Positions 1 through 7,685 of a stretch of DNA of 64,000 nucleotides are shown here, one piece after another. The notes below the pieces were generated by a model. The model worked only from the letters and a program-made list of their open reading frames with translations, was not told where the DNA came from and did no database searches. This DNA is from Haloarcula marina (lineage in GTDB: Archaea; Halobacteriota; Halobacteria; Halobacteriales; Haloarculaceae), in NCBI RefSeq assembly GCF_024218775.1, contig NZ_CP100404.1:1116001-1180000 (forward strand), given 5' to 3'. Numbering within the stretch: position 1 is the stretch's first letter; each line of letters starts with the position of its first letter. Position numbers and translations under genes: made by a program.

Positions 1-659
1 ACGCTGGCGACGACCGGAGCGACCCGTTCCACCCGGTTGCGCGCGGCGACGATGGCCGCCGGGAACCCCGTTATCCACAGGGCGATACCGCCGAACAGCC
101 CCGCCAGTAGCACCGGATGCCCCGTCCGGACGACCAACAGGCCAGCGAGGTCCGCGCCGACGACGGGCAGGTACGAGAGCGCGTCGACGCGTCCGGGTCG
201 GAGTAGGCCGACGCCGACGGTCAGCCAGAACACGACCTGATAGGGATTCGTCAGTGCGAGGACGAGCGCCTTCCGGAATCCGCGACTTTCGGTATCTGCC
301 GTGTCGACCCCATCTTCACCGGTGAACGCGCTCGCTTCCTCGACGGCCCCGTAGGCGAACCACAGCATCAGCAGGCCGCCCGCACCGACCATCGCGGCCC
401 TGAGGAGTGGCAGTTCGGTGACGAGCGTCGTCACGCCGACGAGCGACAGGACGAAGAAACAGGCGTCGGCGGTCATCGCACCCAGTCCGGCGAACAGGCC
501 CGCCCGCCACCCGCGCAGCGCGCTCTCCTCGGCGATGACGGCGTTCATCGGCCCCGGTGGCGCGGCCAACGCGAGTCCGAAGACGATACCGCCGACGGCC
601 GTCGGAATGAGGGCGAGTCCGTCAGGGTGACTCGTGAGCGGGGGGAGCCAGTGATGCAT
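1..659 (-). CDS. LysE/RhtB-family amino-acid exporter (C-terminus beyond window)
   Basis: The minus-strand frame opens with ATG at 659 (MHHWLPPLTSH) and runs off the left edge, so the C-terminus is missing. It is a polytopic membrane protein. The early segment reads GLALAAPPGPMNAVIAEES, the PGP signature after the first helix of LysE/RhtB exporters. Hydrophobic segments follow (GLFAGLGAMTADACFFVLSL, then AAMVGAGGLLMLWFAYGAV), then a charged loop and ALTNPYQVVFWLTVG, which matches the family NP motif. The family exports amino acids or their derivatives from the cytoplasm; the substrate cannot be read here. About 219 residues are visible of an expected 200-230, so little is missing. Confidence 0.85.
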   Translation of the reverse strand, partial: MHHWLPPLTSHPDGLALIPTAVGGIVFGLALAAPPGPMNAVIAEESALRGWRAGLFAGLGAMTADACFFVLSLVGVTTLVTELPLLRAAMVGAGGLLMLWFAYGAVEEASAFTGEDGVDTADTESRGFRKALVLALTNPYQVVFWLTVGVGLLRPGRVDALSYLPVVGADLAGLLVVRTGHPVLLAGLFGGIALWITGFPAAIVAARNRVERVAPVVAS

Positions 660-697
660 CTACGGTCCTAGAAAACAGAGAGAGATAGTCGCGGCGA

Positions 698-1588
698 TTA
701 GAGCTTGCCAGCCTTCTGGAGCTTCATCAGGTCCTCGGTGTCGAGCGTCTCGCCCTCCTTGAACTTCTGATAAATCTCCTCGGCCTCTTCGCGGGCGGCC
801 TCCTGCTTCTCCTCGCGCTGGGAGCGCTCCTGCTGCTCCTCTTTCTTGTCGAGTTCGCGCAGGCGCTTCTGGACGCGGACGAAGTCCTCGTGGTGCTGGT
901 CGGCGGCCTCTTGGGCCTCCACGAACTTCTCGTGCATCTCGTCGGCCTCGTCGCGAATCTCGTCGGCCTCGCGGTAGGCCTCGATCATCTGGTTGTGGTG
1001 CTTCTGGGCCTCGTCGGCGAGTTCCGTCACCTTCTGGTGGTGCTTCGAGGCTTCCGAGCGGACCTCTTCGGCCTCCTCTTTGAGCCCTTCGAGGTCACCG
1101 CTCTGGTCGAGTTTCTCCTGTTTCTGCTGGAGCTTCTCGCGCTTGTCCTCGATTTTCTCGATGAGTTCCTTCTCGTCCTCGGAGGAGAGAACCTCGGTCT
1201 GCTGCTTGAACTCGAGGTCTTCAATCTCGTCCTTGAGTTCGTCGACGGACTTTCCCTCGTCGAGTTCGAGGTCGTTTTTCATCCCGTCGACCTTGTCGAA
1301 CAGCTCGTTGGCCTCGGCGTTGAGCTCGTTGCGCTGGTCCTTGTGTTCTTGGACCTGCTCGTTGAGCTCGTCGCGCTTCTCGCGGTGTTCCTGTGCCTCG
1401 TCGACCTTTTCGCGCGTCTTCGCGTTCAGGTCGTCGCGGTTGGAGGCCCGCTCGGAAGCCATCTGGTTCAGCTCGTTCCGTCGGTCGCGGAGCTGACCGG
1501 CGAGTTTGATGAGCTCGCCTTTCGATTTGTTTTCGAGATCCTCTTCTGTTACTGTAACGTTCTTCGATTCTTCTATCGAGTCTGCCAT
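698..1588 (-). CDS. Archaeal coiled-coil protein (COG1340-like)
   Basis: This 296-residue protein consists almost wholly of charged heptads (KSKGELIKLAGQLRDRRNEL, QEHREKRDELNEQVQEHKDQ). It has no membrane segment and no enzymatic motif, and its C-terminus ends KEGETLDTEDLMKLQKAGKL. The composition and length match the conserved archaeal coiled-coil family COG1340, whose function is not established. The start is ATG at 1588; a TATA-like ttgtttaaata lies about 160 bases upstream. The plus-strand open frame over the same bases (Leu/Val-rich) is only the antisense of this repetitive coding sequence. Confidence 0.85.
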   Translation of the reverse strand: MADSIEESKNVTVTEEDLENKSKGELIKLAGQLRDRRNELNQMASERASNRDDLNAKTREKVDEAQEHREKRDELNEQVQEHKDQRNELNAEANELFDKVDGMKNDLELDEGKSVDELKDEIEDLEFKQQTEVLSSEDEKELIEKIEDKREKLQQKQEKLDQSGDLEGLKEEAEEVRSEASKHHQKVTELADEAQKHHNQMIEAYREADEIRDEADEMHEKFVEAQEAADQHHEDFVRVQKRLRELDKKEEQQERSQREEKQEAAREEAEEIYQKFKEGETLDTEDLMKLQKAGKL

Positions 1589-1834
1589 TGTTGAAACCTC
1601 TATGCCATCACCGCCTTCGCGCAGGCAGATGCGCCGCTACTGAGGGGCTGACGCCAATAACAATGATTCCCTCTCATGTTGGGCGCGAAGCGATACTGCC
1701 TGAACGCGGAAGCGTTCTGGTAGTTCATAGTACCCGGGGATATTGTTTAAATATTCCGGTGCACTCGATACCGTGGCTCGCCCTCACACACCCGTTTCAG
1801 GCCTCGTGAAGCGTTCACACGGATTCGAGCGAGG

Positions 1835-3709
1835 TTATATATCCGCGATTTCGTACTGATTTTTCACTGCGCCGTCGCCCACGGCCACGGCGAGCGTCAC
1901 GTCGTCGCCAGCAGCGAGATTCAGCGACCCGACGGTGACCCGACCGAACGCGCCGACGGTGTGTTCGGCCTGTTCGCGGTCGCCGTTGTGGTCCCACTCC
2001 ACGGTCACCGTCGCTCGCTCCGGTCGGTCGTGACAGAGGACAACGTCGCTCTCGCCCGGCCTCGGCGACGCGAGAACGACCTGCGTGGGCTGGTAGCTGT
2101 CGCTGAGTTCGTCGTACGCGGGCTTCTCGACGCCCGTTTGGTTGACGACGCCCATCCCCGCGTCGCTGGCGTCCCGTAGGCTGTCCAGAATCACGACTTC
2201 GCTCTCGCGGTGGCGGAACTGTCCCGCGAGCGCTTGGACGACTCGGGCCTGATACGCCTGCGAGTCGGCGGTTCCGCCGTCGGTGCGGGCGTCGTGGACT
2301 GCCCGGTCGAACCCCGTCTCGTCGGTCGGCGACTCGTTCCCGAGCGACCCGGCACCGAAACCGGCGACCACGTCACCGACGCCGAAGTGGTCACAGAGCC
2401 ACGGCAGGTCACCGACGCCGCCGTACTGCCAGCCGGGATACAGCGTCACCGCGTCGGGGTCGATTCCCGGCGGTCCGACGACGGAGAACGTCGGTAGGTC
2501 GTCGACGGCGTCGGCGACTCGCTGGGCCGAGGCGTCGTCGTAGTCGGCCCGCCACGCCCGCCACCGGAAGCGCAGGCGGTCGAGCGTCCCCGACCCGAGG
2601 CCGTTCGCGTACGGTTCGACCGGTTCGTCGTGGACGCCGACGGCCACCAGACTCGGATGGTTGCCGTTCGTTCGAACGAGTTCCGTCGCGAGGTCTGCCC
2701 CGCGGTCGGCGTCGAACCCGCCGGGACCGGTGAGCGGCAGGTCCGCCCAGAGGAGGACGCCGTGTTCGTCGCAGGCGTCGGCGACGGCGGGCGGAACCGC
2801 TTGCGCCCGGACGCGAACGAGATTCGCGTTCGCGGCGACGGCGCGGGGTACGTCCTCGGGGGTCGGGTCGAGCAGGGTGACGCCCCTGACGGGGACTCGC
2901 TCGCCGTTGACCACGAAGCCGTCGCCATCGCGGGTGACCGACCGGAGGCCGGTCGTCACCTCGTTCGCGGCGTCGTCGAGTTTCGCCCTGACGACGTAGC
3001 GCGGTTGGTCGCCTCGGTCGTGCGGCCACCACAGCGAGGGGTCGCGCACGTCGATGGTGTGTTGGACCGTGGTGTGGCCCGACCCGGTCGCCACCCGAGT
3101 GCGGTCCATCATCCCGCCGCCTCGGCCGCTCCCCTCTGGCCGGAGCGTCAGCGTCAGTCGGTCGTCGATGGCCTCGTTCGTCACGACTTCGGCGGTCACG
3201 TCGACGGCCGCTCCGTCGTCGGTTATCCGCGGCCGGGCGCGGATGGCGCTCACGTACGGGTCGGGATACGTTTCGAGCGCCGCGTCCCACCAGATTCCCG
3301 GTACGGACCGTTCGGTCGGGAGCGCATCGGTCGCGTGGAGACCGCCGAATCGGTCCTCGGGGGCGCGACACTGCACGACGATGCGGTACTCCTCGGCGTC
3401 GGGCAGACGGACGCGGAGCGGCGCGGCGTAGTTGTCGTGGGTCGCGACTCGTTCGCCGTTACACCAGACGCGAGTGTGCGCGTACGCCCCGCGCAGAACC
3501 AGCGCCGCGTGTGCGTCGTTGCCGTCTCGGGGGTCGGAAAACGTCGTCTCGTAGGCGACGGCGTCGGCATCGGCGTCTACGAGTTCGGTCGGCCGCCCCG
3601 GAACCGTCACGGGGTCCCACTCGTCGGGGTCCGGCATCTCATCGTCCGGCGGTACCGCCGCGCCGCGCCACTCCAGCGACATACCTTGTGGCCCGTCCGC
3701 TGGGGGCAT
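1835..3709 (-). CDS. GH2-fold glycoside hydrolase-like protein, apparent loss of nucleophile
   Basis: This protein of about 624 residues has the GH2 order: N-terminal jelly-roll (VLRGAYAHTRVWCNGERVATHDNYAAPL), immunoglobulin-like domain (WWPHDRGDQPRYVVRAKL), then a TIM barrel opening with GERVPVRGVTLLDPTPEDVP. The acid/base Glu position is present (VGVHDEP, near residue 358). About 90 residues later, where GH2 enzymes have S-E-F-G with the nucleophile Glu, it reads AGFGAGSLGNESP, so the Glu appears replaced by Gly. It may be a carbohydrate-binding or regulatory relative rather than a hydrolase. There is no signal peptide. The start is uncertain: ATG at 3709 is used; ATG 3682 (MSLEWRG) is an equally good choice. 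Confidence 0.75.
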   Translation of the reverse strand: MPPADGPQGMSLEWRGAAVPPDDEMPDPDEWDPVTVPGRPTELVDADADAVAYETTFSDPRDGNDAHAALVLRGAYAHTRVWCNGERVATHDNYAAPLRVRLPDAEEYRIVVQCRAPEDRFGGLHATDALPTERSVPGIWWDAALETYPDPYVSAIRARPRITDDGAAVDVTAEVVTNEAIDDRLTLTLRPEGSGRGGGMMDRTRVATGSGHTTVQHTIDVRDPSLWWPHDRGDQPRYVVRAKLDDAANEVTTGLRSVTRDGDGFVVNGERVPVRGVTLLDPTPEDVPRAVAANANLVRVRAQAVPPAVADACDEHGVLLWADLPLTGPGGFDADRGADLATELVRTNGNHPSLVAVGVHDEPVEPYANGLGSGTLDRLRFRWRAWRADYDDASAQRVADAVDDLPTFSVVGPPGIDPDAVTLYPGWQYGGVGDLPWLCDHFGVGDVVAGFGAGSLGNESPTDETGFDRAVHDARTDGGTADSQAYQARVVQALAGQFRHRESEVVILDSLRDASDAGMGVVNQTGVEKPAYDELSDSYQPTQVVLASPRPGESDVVLCHDRPERATVTVEWDHNGDREQAEHTVGAFGRVTVGSLNLAAGDDVTLAVAVGDGAVKNQYEIADI

Positions 3710-3826
3710 ATCCTTTACCCCCGTCACTCCCGGCAGTCCGCGATGTCACGCGCCCGCCGTCTTTTACTTTCACTTTCACTCCGGGGACGGGTCGGATTAA
3801 GGTGGGTTCGGTCCCTCCGTGGAGGT

Positions 3827-4000
3827 ATGTTTGGCGACCTGCGCGACGCGACGACGCCGACCTGTGACGCCGGTGACTGCGACCGCCCGTTGGGTGAGCC
3901 AGCGCTGGTGTTCGAGACGGACGCGGGCCGTCGCGAGGCCCACGAGTGTGCGTGCGGTTCGGTGACGGTCACCGTCGCCCGCCCCGAGTCGTCCCGCTGA
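3827..4000 (+). CDS. Small Cys-pair (putative zinc-binding) protein
   Basis: A 57-residue protein starting at an ATG directly preceded by ggaggt and ending in TGA at 4000. It has two cysteine pairs, TCDAGDCDR near residue 12 and HECACGS near residue 40, suggesting one zinc ribbon or knuckle. The region between (PLGEPALVFETDAGRREAHE) is typical of haloarchaeal zinc microproteins. It lies 26 bases upstream of the DUF371-like gene on the same strand and may be cotranscribed with it. The function is unknown. Confidence 0.7.
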   Translation: MFGDLRDATTPTCDAGDCDRPLGEPALVFETDAGRREAHECACGSVTVTVARPESSR

Positions 4001-4026
4001 AGTACCCCGCTCGGCTATCGACGGCT

Positions 4027-4452
4027 ATGTCACTCGAAGTCGTCGTCAGCGCGGAGGGTCACGAACACGTCAGCGGACAGCACTCCAGCACGCTGGAGGT
4101 CACCAGCGACGACTTCCTCACTCCCGCGGGCGACTGTATCCTCGGCATCGAGGCCGACACCGTTCCCGCAGAATTCGACGACGAGTTCGTCGCCGCCTGC
4201 CGGGACGCCGACGCGACCGTCACGGCGACGCTCGAAGCGGACGGCCACCGCGTCACCGTCGAGGGGTCGGGCCACCCGGACCTCTCCTTCGAGAGCGACC
4301 GAAGTCACGTCATCCGTACGAGCGACTACGTCGACGACCGGACGGTGATGGTCGGCGCGGACGCGGCCGCGGGCGACGTGGACAGGGGGCTCGTGGCCGC
4401 ACTCGCCGACGGGGCGGCCCTCACGATGACGCTGACGGTCGACCCGGCCTGA
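4027..4452 (+). CDS. DUF371-family conserved archaeal protein
   Basis: This 141-residue soluble protein starts at ATG 4027. The features that suggest DUF371 are an N-terminal SAEGHEHVSGQHSSTLEVT, the central LTPAGDCILGIEADT, and SFESDRSHVIRTSDYVDDRT near the C-terminus. The family is conserved in archaea but has no assigned biochemical function. The frame is complete, with normal haloarchaeal codon use, and it is followed 83 bases later by the interrupted nth gene. Confidence 0.75.
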   Translation: MSLEVVVSAEGHEHVSGQHSSTLEVTSDDFLTPAGDCILGIEADTVPAEFDDEFVAACRDADATVTATLEADGHRVTVEGSGHPDLSFESDRSHVIRTSDYVDDRTVMVGADAAAGDVDRGLVAALADGAALTMTLTVDPA

Positions 4453-4535
4453 CCGCCGCCGGGATGTTCGTCGCGCACGCGGTCCCCACACTGTTCGGTG
4501 AAGGGGTTTAGACGGTCTAGCCCCACGACTCACAC

Positions 4536-4931
4536 ATGCCAGACCCGGAACCGGAGGAGAACATCAGCGGGGGCGAGTCGGGCGGCGGCCGCGCGGCGAC
4601 GTTCGATCCGGCGACCGCCGGAACCCGCGCGGAAGCCGTCATCGACCGACTCGGCGACATCTACTGGACCAAGACCTACGGCGGCCGCCCCGCCTTCGAG
4701 TGTCTGGTCCGGACCGTCCTCAGCCAGAACACGTCGGACAAGGCGAGTCAACCCGCCCACGACTCGCTGATGGTGCGGTATGGGGGGACCGACCCGCGAG
4801 AGAGCGACCTCGCGGCCGCACTCGCCGCCGCAGACCAGCAGACGCTCGCCGAGACCATTTCGTCGGCGGGCCTCTACAACCAGAAGTGGTCAAATCAGTA
4901 TAGCACTCTTCTGTACGATTTCGCCGGGTAG
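4536..4931 (+). pseudogene. nth: Endonuclease III, 5' fragment interrupted by integration
   Basis: ATG at 4536 opens a normal Nth N-terminus (RAEAVIDRLGDIYWTKTYGG, FECLVRTVLSQNTSDKA). This is the helical region before the helix-hairpin-helix of DNA glycosylase/AP lyases that remove oxidised pyrimidines. The host-coded part ends at residue 117 (GLYNQK). After the 16-bp repeat the frame continues into element DNA for 14 foreign residues and stops at 4931. The fragment lacks the HhH, the catalytic Lys and Asp, and the Fe-S cysteines, all of which lie in the 3' fragment at 21756-22244. Joining 4536-4886 to 21777-22244 gives an intact protein of about 272 residues. Confidence 0.93.
4872..4887 (+). 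repeat. attL: attL core, 16-bp direct repeat
   Basis: CTCTACAACCAGAAGT covers codons for LYNQK of Nth. It is identical to 21762-21777. Base 4871 (c) differs from 21761 (t) and base 4888 (g) from 21778 (c), so the identity is exactly 16 bases. The left flank is host nth sequence and the right flank is element DNA. Confidence 0.9.
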
Positions 4932-4968
4932 AAACCTTCTATAACAGTTGCAGTGCCGTCTATGAAGC

Positions 4969-4976
4969 TTATATAC
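4969..4976 (+). promoter_or_regulatory. TATA box of the integration operon
   Basis: TTATATAC lies 28-35 bases before the ATG at 5004, the spacing expected for a leaderless or near-leaderless haloarchaeal transcript. It would drive the small gene at 5004 and the integrase at 5598. Confidence 0.55.
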
Positions 4977-5003
4977 GAGCAGTGATGTCGATTGCAGCGG
5001 AAA

Positions 5004-5597
5004 ATGGGCGACAAGACGCAAGTCAACATCCGGATCGACGAGACGAAGAAGGAGGACTGGTGCGAGTACGCAGAAGAGAGCGCGGAGTACACCTCACTGA
5101 GCCACCTGATGCGCCTCGCAGTCGAACGCGAGATGGCGGGAACCCACTCACCCGAATCCGCCCAAGACGCCGAGGTTGACCTCGCTCCCCTGCTGTCTCG
5201 GATTGAAGAACTGGACGACACCGTGTCCACGATGGCCGCCCAGATGGACGCACTGGAGACCGGACAGTTCGCCGACTCCGAGGAGATTGACGAGATGGCC
5301 GACCGCCTCTACGACATCATCCCCCGCCGCAAACTCGACGAACGGGAAACGGTGGTGAGCGCGGCGCGCGACTTCATCGAGGACGCGGACTACTGGCTCG
5401 AACAGAAGGATGGGTCGCTGGCTGACCTCGCCGAGGAGGAACCCGAACTGGGGTATGCCATCGTCGAGGCGTATCGTCGGATGCTGGGCGCAGACGAGTA
5501 CGAGATGAGACAGGCGATTGAGCGGCTGGATGACTACTCATCGCGCGTCGAGCACGTCACAGCGACGAAGTACGACGTTCTCTTCGAGGTGGCTTAG
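5004..5597 (+). CDS. Element protein upstream of the integrase (putative RHH-like N-terminus)
   Basis: This protein of 197 residues starts at ATG 5004 (MGDKTQVNIRIDETKKEDW); an upstream in-frame start at 4992 is less likely given the TATA position. The N-terminal 45 residues read like a ribbon-helix-helix: a short beta strand (QVNIRID) followed by helices ending LSHLMRLAVEREM. The middle contains a possible coiled coil (LLSRIEELDDTVSTMAAQMDALE) and the C-terminal half is helical and acidic. Its stop codon abuts the integrase ATG with no gap, so the two are almost certainly cotranscribed. A role as an excision or directionality factor, or as integrase regulator, is inference from position only. 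Confidence 0.75.
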   Translation: MGDKTQVNIRIDETKKEDWCEYAEESAEYTSLSHLMRLAVEREMAGTHSPESAQDAEVDLAPLLSRIEELDDTVSTMAAQMDALETGQFADSEEIDEMADRLYDIIPRRKLDERETVVSAARDFIEDADYWLEQKDGSLADLAEEEPELGYAIVEAYRRMLGADEYEMRQAIERLDDYSSRVEHVTATKYDVLFEVA

Positions 5598-6617
5598 ATG
5601 AAGAACATCACCCGAAAAAAGTTCAATCACGAACTGGGTTACGAGTTCGTCGTCTCTCGGCGGAACAAGAGCGAGAACCAGACGCTGACGGGGTATAGAG
5701 TCGCATCCGACGGATTCCTCACGTTCCTCGACGAGCGTGAGACGGAGCTCGAGGACGTGGACTGGACGGACATCGACGCGTGGATCAGCTCGATGGTGGA
5801 TGAGTACGCCGAGTCGTCTATCAAGACACGTTACAACCATCTGCGCACGTTCATCGCTTGGCTGCAGGCTCGTAAGGGGTATTTCCGCGACCGTGACGTG
5901 CTCCCAACTGATGCGAAACATCTGGACATCACGGAGTACATCACTCGCGGCAAGACGCGCAAGGAAGAGGAGATGAACGCGAAGGGCGGAATTGTCTGGG
6001 TGCGAGACGAGGAGTACGAGCTGCTGAAGCAGAACGTGCCCGAGCCGAAGTTCAGGAACGAACTGATCCTCAAAATGCTCCGCGGGATGGGGTTGCGGCG
6101 GTCGGAAGTCGCCGAACTCCAAATCACTCCACAAATGGAACATCAAGACCGTTATGGGGCAATCAATCTCGATGACAGCAAGCTGATGACACCCCCAGTC
6201 AAGAGTGACAGCGGTCGTGAGATGTGGTTCGGATCCGGGATTGCTCGGCCACTGCGCCGCTGGATCGACACCGAGCGCGAACCGGTCTACTATTCGGACG
6301 ATTCAGACTACCTATTCCCCTCTCGCAGCTCGGAACAGCTGAAGCCGAAGAGTGTGACAAGTATGGTGGTGAAAGCCGCTGAACGAGCGGGTATCCAGTC
6401 GACGATGTACACGGACGCGGGCGGGGGAAAGAGAAATCGAATCACTCCCCACGCACTGCGGCACGCGTACGGCGTCACTCACGTCCGCAACGGCACGGAC
6501 ATCATGACATTGAAGAATCTGATGGGGCACGCCGACATCAGCACCACGCAGACCTACCTCCAGTTCCGAGATGAAAAGATGCGGGAAGCTCAGCACCGGA
6601 ACGCGCCCGATGTTTAG
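5598..6617 (+). CDS. int: Tyrosine recombinase (integrase)
   Basis: A 339-residue tyrosine recombinase. It has an N-terminal core-binding (SAM-like) domain, residues about 15-100 (SSMVDEYAESSIKTRYNHLR), and a catalytic domain. The catalytic pieces are the first Arg in RGMGLRRSEVAEL, the H-x-x-R box in TPHALRHAYGVTH, the second His in LMGHADISTTQTY and the nucleophile Tyr in QTYLQF. All are present, so the enzyme looks active. It sits near attL, pointing into the element, as is usual for archaeal integrases. It is intact, so this is not the SSV type, where integration splits int. It is presumed to act on the 16-bp core inside nth. Confidence 0.95.
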   Translation: MKNITRKKFNHELGYEFVVSRRNKSENQTLTGYRVASDGFLTFLDERETELEDVDWTDIDAWISSMVDEYAESSIKTRYNHLRTFIAWLQARKGYFRDRDVLPTDAKHLDITEYITRGKTRKEEEMNAKGGIVWVRDEEYELLKQNVPEPKFRNELILKMLRGMGLRRSEVAELQITPQMEHQDRYGAINLDDSKLMTPPVKSDSGREMWFGSGIARPLRRWIDTEREPVYYSDDSDYLFPSRSSEQLKPKSVTSMVVKAAERAGIQSTMYTDAGGGKRNRITPHALRHAYGVTHVRNGTDIMTLKNLMGHADISTTQTYLQFRDEKMREAQHRNAPDV

Positions 6618-6648
6618 ACGAACCGCCTCGGCGAGCTGACCCATCTCG

Positions 6649-7353
6649 TCACGAACGGAAGTACCGCAACTGGTGCAACACGTCCCTCACCACCCGTTGA
6701 GTGCAGTCGATCATCTCCACCCGGTCGGGGAACACGGCCTCGAACTCCTCCTCCAACAGCCGCACCAGACCCTCCGCCGTCAACCACTCCAACAGGCCCG
6801 AGAGCGACGCCTCCTCCACATCCTCCTCGTATGCGGCCCACACATCCCCACGGCCCTCATTGGCCACGTAACGCACCACAGCGTCTATCATCACCAGCCT
6901 ACGCATCGACTGCGGACGGACAGGCCCAGTGGCGCGAAGGGCCTCACGACGGTACCGAGTCGCCTCAGCAGTCACAATGTGACTACTCTGGATCTCAAGT
7001 TGCTCCCCTGTCCAGTCAGTGTACGGGTCATCGGCCTCCTCCGCCGAAGAGATGTTCCCCGCCCACTCCTCGGCGAACTCGACAGTCGGCGGTCGCCACT
7101 CCCCCCGATCGGTCTTGCTCACTATACTCACCTCGCACATCACCCACCCGTACCCCCCAGCGGTCTCCTGATCGACAGTGGCGGTGACGTACAGTTCCCC
7201 CTCATCCCAACCATACGTGTCCCTCGTCGGTTCGAGGTACTGAACGCCCTCAATCATCATCTCCACGTCTTCGTACTCGCCAGCGTCGACGATGGCGGTC
7301 GCGCCCGGAACTAGACCTGCCAACTCTTCCACCAACTCCTCGTCAGCAGTCAT
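6649..7353 (-). CDS. Element orphan protein, 234 residues
   Basis: I do not recognise a family. The N-terminal half (about residues 25-95) looks like a beta-rich domain (VEMMIEGVQYLEPTRD, GELYVTATVDQETAGGYGWV). The C-terminal half is helical and acidic (ASLSGLLEWLTAEGLVRLLE, CTQRVVRDVLHQLRYF). There are no membrane segments and no signal peptide. It converges on the integrase, with 31 bases between the stops. Upstream on the same strand are a zinc microprotein (7450-7614) and the RHH/J-domain protein, so the three may form one minus-strand operon of early element functions. Confidence 0.65.
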   Translation of the reverse strand: MTADEELVEELAGLVPGATAIVDAGEYEDVEMMIEGVQYLEPTRDTYGWDEGELYVTATVDQETAGGYGWVMCEVSIVSKTDRGEWRPPTVEFAEEWAGNISSAEEADDPYTDWTGEQLEIQSSHIVTAEATRYRREALRATGPVRPQSMRRLVMIDAVVRYVANEGRGDVWAAYEEDVEEASLSGLLEWLTAEGLVRLLEEEFEAVFPDRVEMIDCTQRVVRDVLHQLRYFRS

Positions 7354-7449
7354 ATAGTGACGACGATGAACGTCGCCGACAAGAAACCCGGTGAAAACGG
7401 GCAGACCACCCCACTACCGCACCACGAATCCGCCTTCGCCGAGGTGAGA

Positions 7450-7614
7450 TTACACCGACAAACGACCGTCAGCCCGCCACCCCTCGGGGAGCATCGTGTG
7501 GAACTTGGCCACCTCCGCGGGGGCCTCGCGACAGTCACATCCAAGAACGCCCTCACGGACGATGTGGACTTCACCGCACCGCTCACACACGATGACGGAC
7601 TTGTTAAACTTCAT
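7450..7614 (-). CDS. Zinc-ribbon microprotein
   Basis: A 54-residue protein, ATG at 7614 and TAA at 7450-7452. It reads MKFNKSVIVCERCGEV at the N-terminus, so a C-x2-C knuckle lies at residues 10-13. A second pair, GCDCRE, lies at residues 26-28. The fold is probably one zinc finger. A TATA-like tttaaact lies about 35 bases upstream. A competing frame at 7350-7586 on this strand is Pro/Arg/Ser-rich and lacks such a motif. The role is unknown; such microproteins are common in archaeal plasmids and viruses. Confidence 0.65.
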   Translation of the reverse strand: MKFNKSVIVCERCGEVHIVREGVLGCDCREAPAEVAKFHTMLPEGWRADGRLSV

Positions 7615-7685
7615 TTGTCCTAACTAAACGTAAGTTGTCAAGCAGTTTAAATGACTTGCGAGAAGGGTAGCGCCGTCCTGCGAAT

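Noticed and set aside
890-1594. Long plus-strand frames opposite the coiled-coil gene
   Set aside because: Leu/Val- or Ser-rich translations are the antisense of heptad-coding codons; no promoter or family likeness.
2630-4000. 456-residue plus-strand frame over the GH2 gene
   Set aside because: Arg/Val-rich shadow frame; only its last 57 codons (3827-4000) have natural composition and a start.
7350-7586. 78-residue minus-strand frame
   Set aside because: Competes with the 7450-7614 zinc microprotein, which has paired cysteines and a better promoter position.
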